This document shows, piece by piece, positions 1 to 5,143 of a DNA stretch of 5,715 nucleotides (positions are counted from its first letter, which is position 1; the number at the start of each line of letters is the position of its first letter). The DNA lies in contig CAQTPN010000112.1 of assembly GCA_948888345.1 (NCBI GenBank), forward strand, positions 1 through 5,715, read 5' to 3'. Both the position numbers and the translations under genes were made by a program. This stretch comes from an uncultured bacterium (GTDB lineage Bacteria > Cyanobacteriota > Vampirovibrionia > Gastranaerophilales > Gastranaerophilaceae). The notes beneath the pieces are model-generated. The model worked only from the letters and a program-made list of their open reading frames with translations. It ran no database searches and was not told where the DNA came from.

Positions 1-1
1 A

Positions 2-592
2 TCTGCACTCAAAGAAACCCTTGATACCATTTTGTTTGTATTGATTGCAGTAATTGTTATCCGTTTCTTTATAGGGGAATTAAGATGGATACCATCCGGC
101 TCTATGCACCCCACTTTAATTGAAGGGGACAGATTGTTTGTTGAAAAGCTTTCAAAACCTTTAAGAGAGCCTTCAAGAGGGGATATTCTTGTTTTTTATC
201 CGCCGGATGAACCTTTGAGGAAAGATTTTTTCTCAATACTTTCAAGGCTGACAGGACTTTTTTGCAAAGATATAGCCTTTATTAAAAGAATTATCGGCAT
301 GCCGGGGGATAAATTTGAAATAAAGGTTGAAGATGGCGAATATTATGTTTATATAAACGATGAAAAGCTAAATGAGCCTTATATTTTATCAAAAACCGAT
401 TGGATGCCCTGCAGGGATGATATGTATTGCGGGCCTTTTGTTGTGCCCGATAATAATTATTTTATGATGGGTGATAATAGGGGCAATAGCCAGGATAGCC
501 GTTTCTGGGGATTTTTGCCTAAGCAGAGAATCATAGGCCGTGCTGTTTTTGTATTCTGGCCGATACCAAGAGCACAAAAACTTACAAGGTAA
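2..592 (+). CDS. lepB: Signal peptidase I (5' end outside the window)
   Basis: This membrane-anchored serine protease (family S26) cuts signal peptides from exported proteins on the outer face of the cytoplasmic membrane. The frame is open from base 2. The first in-window start-like codon, TTG at 32, falls inside the transmembrane anchor (LFVLIAVIVIRFF), so the true start lies upstream. Counting from that TTG, the motifs are: box B PSGSMHPTL at 21-29 with catalytic Ser24 (codon 101-103); box D KRIIGMPGD at 85-93 with general-base Lys85 (codon 284-286); and box E GDNRGNSQDSRFWG at 147-160. All catalytic residues are intact. An insert between boxes C and D (about residues 61-82, DFFSILSRLTGLFCKD) is longer than in compact Gram-positive enzymes. 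Cys127 and Cys133 lie just before box E and could form a disulfide. The gene ends 5 bp from a convergent small gene, with no clear terminator between them. The family assignment is very secure. Confidence 0.96.
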   Translation, partial: SALKETLDTILFVLIAVIVIRFFIGELRWIPSGSMHPTLIEGDRLFVEKLSKPLREPSRGDILVFYPPDEPLRKDFFSILSRLTGLFCKDIAFIKRIIGMPGDKFEIKVEDGEYYVYINDEKLNEPYILSKTDWMPCRDDMYCGPFVVPDNNYFMMGDNRGNSQDSRFWGFLPKQRIIGRAVFVFWPIPRAQKLTR

Positions 593-597
593 TAAAA

Positions 598-732
598 TTA
601 TTTTTTAGTATCCTGAAAGTAGCTTTTATTGCTTTCTGATATTTTGTTTAAAGTTATTGTCAAAACTATGGCTATAATTACCATATTTAATGTACAGATT
701 ATAAAATTCCAATCTGAAGTACTTAAATTCAT
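598..732 (-). CDS. 44-residue single-pass membrane protein, function unknown
   Basis: This short frame reads ATG at 732-730 to TAA at 600-598. The peptide begins MNLSTSDWNFIICTL, has one hydrophobic helix at about residues 10-28 (FIICTLNMVIIAIVLTITL), and ends in a polar tail with terminal Lys-Lys. The case for translation is the start region. A strong Shine-Dalgarno run, AAAGGGGGA, lies with a 6-nt gap before the ATG and overlaps the last codons of the upstream membrane-protein gene. The start is only 1 bp past that gene's stop, which suggests translational coupling. It is the last gene of the three-gene minus-strand operon and ends 5 bp from the lepB stop. I recognise no family. It could be a small membrane-inserted partner of the preceding two-helix protein. 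A chance frame is possible but unlikely given the ribosome binding site and spacing. Confidence 0.72.
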   Translation of the reverse strand: MNLSTSDWNFIICTLNMVIIAIVLTITLNKISESNKSYFQDTKK

Positions 733-733
733 A

Positions 734-970
734 TTATTCCCCCTTTAAAATATTTTTAATTTCATCATTAGTGTTAAAAAAATTACTTATAAATACTATA
801 TCAAAATAAATACCTATAAAGCTGAATATTATTATCTTTGATATTGAAATATCTGCGAAAAATAATCCTGCGATGCCGCTTGAAATCAAAAGCACCGCTG
901 AAAAATAATGTCCCCTTAAGGCTACTAATTCCTTAATTTTTAAATCTTCTTTATTCTCCATAAAATCCAT
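734..970 (-). CDS. Small two-helix membrane protein, function unknown
   Basis: This is a 78-residue protein when started at ATG 970-968. A charged amphipathic N-terminus (MENKEDLKIKELVALRGHYF) is followed by two hydrophobic helices at about 22-39 and 43-65, then a polar tail ending NDEIKNILKGE. A helical hairpin in the inner membrane is likely. I recall similar uncharacterised proteins with an ELxALRGHxF start beside small helix-turn-helix genes, but I cannot name a family. The start is uncertain. A TTG at 997-995 would add nine residues but lacks a ribosome binding site and would make the palindrome at 971-990 coding. ATG 961-959 is also possible and gives the most compact N-terminus. The gene lies downstream of the XRE regulator and 1 bp upstream of the 44-residue membrane protein, so all three are probably cotranscribed. 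Membrane location is well supported; function is unknown. Confidence 0.8.
   Translation of the reverse strand: MDFMENKEDLKIKELVALRGHYFSAVLLISSGIAGLFFADISISKIIIFSFIGIYFDIVFISNFFNTNDEIKNILKGE
738..746 (-). promoter_or_regulatory. Strong ribosome binding site for the 44-residue membrane protein
   Basis: On the minus strand the sequence reads AAAGGGGGA, then AATAAT, then ATG. The GGGGG core ends 6 nt before the start codon, which is near-ideal spacing. The site lies within the last codons of the two-helix membrane-protein gene. It is the best Shine-Dalgarno match in the minus-strand operon and is the main reason for calling the short downstream gene. Confidence 0.72.
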
Positions 971-990
971 TATATTCTTATTTTTAAGAA
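971..990. promoter_or_regulatory. Operator-like palindrome, second copy
   Basis: On the plus strand this is TATATTCTTATTTTTAAGAA, an inverted repeat TTCTT-N6-AAGAA at 975-990. It matches the site at 1241-1260 at 16 of 20 positions. It lies directly before the ATG at 970 of the two-helix membrane gene. It may be a second binding site for the XRE regulator acting inside the operon. Low-complexity AT sequence makes a chance match possible, and no binding has been shown. Confidence 0.42.
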
Positions 991-1011
991 AGTTCAAGGT
1001 AAGGATGGGTG

Positions 1012-1230
1012 TTATGTATCAGATATCAATTCTTCAATGGTTTTATTTACAATTTTTGACAGCTTTAGCGCATTTATTAAAGACAGATTGTGTTTGCCGC
1101 CCTCAATATTACTTAAATAAGAATTGCTTAAATCTGCCATTTCAACAATGTCATCTTGTGTAAGTTTTAATTTCATACGGGCAACTTTAAAATTAAATCC
1201 AAAATTTTTTAATAATTTTTTTTCATCCAT
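1012..1230 (-). CDS. XRE / Cro-cI family transcriptional regulator
   Basis: This 72-residue protein is essentially one HTH_3 (Cro/C1-type) DNA-binding domain and would bind DNA as a dimer. An N-terminal helix (about 6-20, FGFNFKVARMKLKLT) leads into the helix-turn-helix: LTQDDIVEMADL at 23-34 and recognition helix SNSYLSNIEGG at 35-45. A C-terminal helical part (NALKLSKIVNKTIEEL) follows. The Tyr-Leu-Ser-x-Ile-Glu-x-Gly pattern is typical of SinR/Xre-like repressors. There is no sensor or protease domain, so control is probably by simple occupancy, with any signal coming from a partner. It is the first gene of the minus-strand operon, with two small membrane-protein genes downstream, and is divergent from the 68-residue gene. 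Palindromes in its promoter region suggest autoregulation. The start ATG has no strong ribosome binding site, so it may have a short or weak leader. Family is secure; targets are inferred. Confidence 0.93.
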   Translation of the reverse strand: MDEKKLLKNFGFNFKVARMKLKLTQDDIVEMADLSNSYLSNIEGGKHNLSLINALKLSKIVNKTIEELISDT

Positions 1231-1240
1231 ATTATTATTC

Positions 1241-1260
1241 TATATTCTTGACTATAAGAA
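1241..1260. promoter_or_regulatory. Operator-like palindrome in the divergent promoter region
   Basis: TATATTCTTGACTATAAGAA contains the inverted repeat TTCTT-N6-AAGAA (1245-1260). It overlaps the -35 hexamer (1248-1253) of the forward promoter and lies just upstream of the XRE start codon. A protein bound here would block the forward promoter and could also repress the XRE gene. The near-identical site at 971-990 and the weaker one at 1281-1300 make it the best candidate operator for the XRE regulator. Confidence 0.48.
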
Positions 1261-1276
1261 ATTAATATTATATATT
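1248..1276 (+). promoter_or_regulatory. Sigma-70-type promoter for the 68-residue gene
   Basis: A -35 hexamer TTGACT (1248-1253) and a -10 hexamer TATATT (1271-1276) are separated by exactly 17 bp. The start of transcription would be near 1283, giving a leader of about 37 nt that includes the AGGA ribosome binding site at 1307-1310. A second TATAAT at 1291-1296 lacks a good -35. The -35 overlaps an operator-like palindrome, so the promoter is probably repressible. Confidence 0.6.
1267..1272 (-). promoter_or_regulatory. Possible -10 element for the XRE operon
   Basis: On the minus strand this reads TATAAT, a perfect -10 consensus about 37 bases upstream of the XRE start codon. The matching -35 position (1290-1295, TTATAT) is poor, so the promoter would be weak or activator-dependent. 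It overlaps the forward promoter face to face, which would couple the two directions. The AT-richness of this gap makes isolated -10 matches easy to find. Confidence 0.32.
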
Positions 1277-1280
1277 AGAA

Positions 1281-1300
1281 AATATTCTTATATAATAGAG
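1281..1300. promoter_or_regulatory. Diverged third operator-like site
   Basis: The half AATATTCTT is conserved, but the second half is TAGAG instead of AAGAA. The whole matches the 1241-1260 site at 13 of 20 positions. It starts exactly 40 bp downstream of that site, close to four helical turns, so both could face the same side of the DNA. It covers the predicted transcription start of the forward promoter. Support is weak because the sequence is very AT-rich. Confidence 0.28.
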
Positions 1301-1319
1301 GTTAAAAGGAAAGCATTTT

Positions 1320-1526
1320 ATGAAAACCACTTCTGAAATTATGGATGAAATATGTATATCAATTTGTGAGATAAAAAGTATAATGTGGTGTGCCCGCAAT
1401 ATTCTAAATGATGATACATTAAGTAATCGGGAATATTCTCATCTTGCCCCGGTTATAAAAATTGCCGAAGAAAAATTTGATAAATTACAGGATGATTTCA
1501 GTGTTCTTGAAAACAAAATACAGTAA
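1320..1526 (+). CDS. 68-residue helical protein, function unknown
   Basis: The gene starts at ATG 1320 with an AGGA ribosome binding site (1307-1310) 9 nt upstream and a well-formed promoter before that. The protein is small, soluble and probably all helical. It begins MKTTSEIMDEICISICEIKS, has a middle segment with three cysteines in total (residues 12, 16 and 24), and ends in a charged, coiled-coil-like helix (IAEEKFDKLQDDFSVLENKI). There is no membrane segment or signal peptide. I do not recognise the family. It is divergent from the XRE operon and shares its operator-bearing control region, so it is probably controlled by the same regulator. smc follows but has its own promoter, so this gene is not an obvious member of the condensin operon. 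It could be a prophage- or plasmid-type accessory protein, but nothing in the sequence proves that. Confidence 0.75.
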   Translation: MKTTSEIMDEICISICEIKSIMWCARNILNDDTLSNREYSHLAPVIKIAEEKFDKLQDDFSVLENKIQ

Positions 1527-1565
1527 TAACTTTTATTAAAAACTCATAATATACTGTTACAAAAT

Positions 1566-1595
1566 TTGACATACTTTAGCCTTTTGTTGTGTAAT
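1566..1595 (+). promoter_or_regulatory. Sigma-70-type promoter for smc-scpA
   Basis: A perfect -35 TTGACA (1566-1571) is followed after 18 bp by the -10-like TGTAAT (1590-1595). Transcription would start near 1602, giving a leader of about 30 nt before the smc ATG at 1632. The TTG of this -35 is in frame with smc, so a naive longest-frame call would start translation inside the promoter. Confidence 0.58.
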
Positions 1596-1631
1596 ATTTA
1601 TAACCAGGCTTATTTTATCCGGATACATTTA

Positions 1632-4600
1632 ATGCACATAAAACGATTGGAAATCGACAATTTTAAATCTTTTGCAAACAAGACCGAAATCCCTTTTTAT
1701 TCGGGCTTTACTGCTATTGCAGGTATTAACGGCTCCGGAAAAAGCAATATAATAGACAGCATCCTTTTTACTTTGGGTCTTTCCACCCCGAGAGCCTTAA
1801 GGTCTGAAGGCGGTGTCGGCGATTTAATTTCATACCATAACAACAGAAATGAAGCTCAGGTAAAGGTTGTTTTTGATTTGGATGATGATATCGGTACGGA
1901 ATTATCATTTGCAAGAAAGGTGAGAAAGACTTCATCCGGATATGTGAGCACCTATTCTATGAATGATAAAACCGTAACTCTTTCGCAAATTCATCTTGAG
2001 CTTGAAAAATACTCAATCACAAAAAACAGTAATAATGTTATTATGCAGGGGGATGTAATAAGCCTTGCAGATTGTACTCCGGCCGAAAGAAGAGAATTTC
2101 TGGATGAAATAGCGGGTGTCAGTGAATTTAACAGGAAAATTGAAAATGCCACAAAAGAGCTTGAAATTGTTGAAAACAGGGTAAAAGATTCCACCCTTGT
2201 TATGGCGGGGCTTGATGAAACTCTTGAAAAATTAAAGGAAGAAAGAGAAGTTGCCCTTAAGTATCAGGAAATTAAAGCGCAAAAAACAGAGCTTGAAGGC
2301 CAAATTACAACAGTTAAATATTTTGATTTTAAAAAAATCTTAGAGATGGCGCATGAAAATATTTTAAGAGGCCAGAAAGATAAGAAAAAACAGGAAATTG
2401 AAGTTGAAAACAAACAGACTGAAATTGATAAGAAAAAGCAGGAATATGACGACATCTGTGCTAAAGTGCGCGCACAGGGAGAAGACAAACAGCTTGAAGT
2501 AAAAAAACTTATCGAAGAAAAGAAAAGTGAAATTCAAAGAAAAAAAGATTCAATCCTCTATACAGAAAAGCAGATTAATTCAAATAATAAAACCGTCTAC
2601 GCTGCGCAAAATGCCATAAAGGGCCACAATGACGATATTGAGCGGGGCAGGGCAAGTATTGAAAACAGAGAAAAAGCAAAGCTTGAATTAAACAAAGAGC
2701 TTGAACTAAAACAGACTGAGCGCAATCAGATTTTAACCGATATGACCGGTGCGAATGAGGCTGCAAACAGTTATATAGAAAAAAGGAATACTTTAAGAAA
2801 AGAATTGGACAGTTTAAGAGATACTGAAAATAATCTTTTGAAGGATGAAAAGTACCCGAACGAATCAAAATTAAAAAATTTAAAAGATGAACTGGATGCT
2901 GTAAATAAAGCAATTGAAGAGCTTGAGAGAAGAAACAAAAATTTTGATGATACAAATGATAAGCTATCCTCTCAAGTTGAGCTTTTAAGTAAAGAGCTTG
3001 ATGATATCAAAATGGCTCATAAAGCGATATTATCCGATATTGATAAAACAAGAACCCAATTACAGGATGATGCACACTCTATTCAGCTTGCAGACAGAAA
3101 AATAGCCCAGCTTGAAGCAAACAGGCAGGCTTATAAAACCTACGGCCTCGGCGAAGGGGTTGAATTTATAATGAGTGCAAAAATTGACGGGGTATATGCG
3201 CCTTTAAGCCAGCTTATGGAGGTGGATGCCGAGTATACAACAGCAATAAGCGAGGCTATAGGCGGAGCAGGCAGGTTTATAGCCGTTGAAGATGAGAATG
3301 TTGCAACGCGTGTTGTAAGCCTTTTAAAAGAGCAAAGAAAAGGCTGGGCAACCTGTCTTCCTTTAAATAAAATGCGTCCCGCACCGAATAATCTTGCTCT
3401 TCCGAAAGTAAACGGAGTTATTGATTTTGCAATAAATTTAATAGATTTTGATGATAAATTTATAGATGTATTTTTCTATGCCCTGAATGACACGCTTATT
3501 GTAGATAATATGGCAACTGCTAAAAAATTAATGGGCAAACACAGGATTATAACTCTTGATGGGGAAGTATTTGATAAGCGCGGCGCAATTTCAGGCGGTT
3601 CCAAAAAAAGAAGCACTCCTGCTTTTGGAAAAGCGGATGACAGAGAATTAAACAATTATAAAGAAAGATTTAAAGAGCTTGAAGAAATTTATAGAACACG
3701 TTCAAATAAACTTAAAGAGCTTGAAGCAAAATCTGAAGAATTAAGAAATAAACATTCTAATGCTCTTAACTCTCTTCAGGCTGCAAAATATGAATATTCT
3801 CAAAATCTAAATGCGCACAAGGATTTTGAGAGGGTAATTGAGGAAAAATTAAAAAGAGTAAATGAACTTACTCCTGAAATCAAAAAAACCGAAACACTGC
3901 TTGATAAAATTGAACAAAGGCATATTGAAATTTCTGAAAATATAACAAATGTGCAGACTGAAGTTGCTGAAGTTGAAAAATTTATTGATGAAGGCGAATT
4001 AAAGAAACTTCAAGAATTAACCCAGGGAATTGAAACTGAAATTAAAGATATTGAAAAGAAAATTTTGAATGTAGAAAATGAAATTTCAAAAGAGAATTAT
4101 ACAATTAATTTTGCACAGCAAATGATTGAACTAAAAGAAGGCGATATCAAAAAAATGACCTCTGATAATGTTATGTTAAATGAGGATAAAGGCCGTCTTG
4201 AACTTGAAATAGCAGAAATTCAAAAAATTCTTGCCGGCCTTGAAAAGCAATCTGAGGAACTTGGGAAAAACCTTGTAGAATTGCAAAATTTAAGAGATAA
4301 AGTTCAAAATGAAATGATTGAAGCGGAAAAAGCAAAGAATATCTTGGAGAATGAAATTGAACGTATTCAAGAAGCAATTGAAGGTGCCAAAGCAAGAAGA
4401 AATGAATATGAACCGCAGTTTGAAGCTATTGTTGCAGAATTAAAAGATAAAGGCATTAAGGCAGATGAGCTTGTGCCGACAGAAATTTCTGTTGAAGAAA
4501 TTACATCAAAAATCCAGAAACTTCAAAAGAAGATGGATGATTTGGGTCTTGTTAATATGAGAGCAATTGATGATTACGAAACAATTTTAAACAGACAGAA

Positions 4601-5132
4601 AGAATTAAATGTCAAAATTATGACCCTTGAAAATGAGAAAAATGAAATTCAAAACAGAATGACGGGGTATGAAAATCTTAAAAAAGAAACATTTTTAAAC
4701 ACGTTTAATTCCGTTAACGGTCATTTTAAAACAGTTTTTGCAGATTTAACGGACGGCTACGGGGAATTAATTTTAACAAATCCGGAAAATCCATTCCTGG
4801 GCGGACTTACAGTTGAAGGAAATTTAAAACACAAAGAAAAGCAGAAGCTTGCAGGCATGAGCGGCGGCGAAAAGACTCTTGTCGCGCTTTCTTTGGTATT
4901 TGCTATCCAAAGACATATGCCCGCTCCATTTTATGCTCTGGATGAGGTTGATGCGGCACTTGACGGGTTTAATGTTGAAAGAATTGCAAATATGATAGAC
5001 GCACAGTCTAAAAGTTCTCAATTTATTGCAATAAGCCAGCGTTCTCAAATGAATGATGTAGCGCAAAGAGTGATAGGCGTAGTGCAGGATAGAGGCAGAA
5101 CAAAAGTTTCAGGTATTACAAACAGTAAATAG
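1632..5132 (+). CDS. smc: Chromosome segregation ATPase SMC
   Basis: This is the core subunit of SMC-ScpAB condensin, a DNA-loop-extruding ATPase that compacts and separates sister chromosomes. It has 1166 residues, the usual family length. The N-terminal half-head has Walker A GINGSGKS at 31-38 and the Q-loop in NNVIMQGDV, followed by the conserved ERREFLDEIAG. A long coiled coil runs from about 170 to 500. The hinge spans about 500-660, with a Gly-rich dimer motif (IGGAG, ending at 547) and GAISGG at 651-656. The return coiled coil runs to about 1000. The C-terminal half-head has signature MSGGEKT at 1076-1082, Walker B ending in Asp1104-Glu1105, and the D-loop AALD. All ATPase motifs are intact. 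I chose ATG 1632 because MHIKRLEIDNFKSF is the family's normal N-terminus; 22 extra residues from TTG 1566 would come from the promoter. The Walker A region and hinge-proximal sequences resemble archaeal and cyanobacterial SMCs. scpA follows after 11 bp. Confidence 0.98.
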   Translation: MHIKRLEIDNFKSFANKTEIPFYSGFTAIAGINGSGKSNIIDSILFTLGLSTPRALRSEGGVGDLISYHNNRNEAQVKVVFDLDDDIGTELSFARKVRKTSSGYVSTYSMNDKTVTLSQIHLELEKYSITKNSNNVIMQGDVISLADCTPAERREFLDEIAGVSEFNRKIENATKELEIVENRVKDSTLVMAGLDETLEKLKEEREVALKYQEIKAQKTELEGQITTVKYFDFKKILEMAHENILRGQKDKKKQEIEVENKQTEIDKKKQEYDDICAKVRAQGEDKQLEVKKLIEEKKSEIQRKKDSILYTEKQINSNNKTVYAAQNAIKGHNDDIERGRASIENREKAKLELNKELELKQTERNQILTDMTGANEAANSYIEKRNTLRKELDSLRDTENNLLKDEKYPNESKLKNLKDELDAVNKAIEELERRNKNFDDTNDKLSSQVELLSKELDDIKMAHKAILSDIDKTRTQLQDDAHSIQLADRKIAQLEANRQAYKTYGLGEGVEFIMSAKIDGVYAPLSQLMEVDAEYTTAISEAIGGAGRFIAVEDENVATRVVSLLKEQRKGWATCLPLNKMRPAPNNLALPKVNGVIDFAINLIDFDDKFIDVFFYALNDTLIVDNMATAKKLMGKHRIITLDGEVFDKRGAISGGSKKRSTPAFGKADDRELNNYKERFKELEEIYRTRSNKLKELEAKSEELRNKHSNALNSLQAAKYEYSQNLNAHKDFERVIEEKLKRVNELTPEIKKTETLLDKIEQRHIEISENITNVQTEVAEVEKFIDEGELKKLQELTQGIETEIKDIEKKILNVENEISKENYTINFAQQMIELKEGDIKKMTSDNVMLNEDKGRLELEIAEIQKILAGLEKQSEELGKNLVELQNLRDKVQNEMIEAEKAKNILENEIERIQEAIEGAKARRNEYEPQFEAIVAELKDKGIKADELVPTEISVEEITSKIQKLQKKMDDLGLVNMRAIDDYETILNRQKELNVKIMTLENEKNEIQNRMTGYENLKKETFLNTFNSVNGHFKTVFADLTDGYGELILTNPENPFLGGLTVEGNLKHKEKQKLAGMSGGEKTLVALSLVFAIQRHMPAPFYALDEVDAALDGFNVERIANMIDAQSKSSQFIAISQRSQMNDVAQRVIGVVQDRGRTKVSGITNSK

Positions 5133-5143
5133 AAAATAAAGAT

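Noticed and set aside
32..592. Reading lepB as a complete gene starting at TTG 32
   Set aside because: The TTG falls inside the transmembrane anchor, and the frame is open to base 2 with a typical pre-anchor sequence (ALKETLDTI), so the gene is cut by the window edge.
593..605. Possible intrinsic terminator between lepB and the convergent small gene (AAAAT-T-ATTTT followed by T residues)
   Set aside because: The stem is only five A-T pairs with a one-base loop, which cannot form a stable hairpin.
1124..1336. A 70-codon plus-strand frame across the XRE gene
   Set aside because: It is antisense to a clear helix-turn-helix gene and has no ribosome binding site or recognisable protein features.
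1520..1557. Inverted repeat ACAGTA...TACTGT after the 68-residue gene
   Set aside because: The arms are six bases with a 26-base loop and no T tract; it is unlikely to be a terminator and I found no other role.
2575..2955. A 126-codon minus-strand frame inside smc, and several shorter ones elsewhere in smc
   Set aside because: They lie opposite the repetitive coiled-coil coding sequence, have Leu/Ser/Phe-rich composition typical of antisense frames, and smc is intact.
2200..4700. Recurrent GAAxTTGAA / CTTGAA-like words in smc as DNA repeats
   Set aside because: They reflect heptad-repeat Glu-Leu-Glu and Lys-Glu codons of the coiled coils, with no regular DNA unit or spacing.
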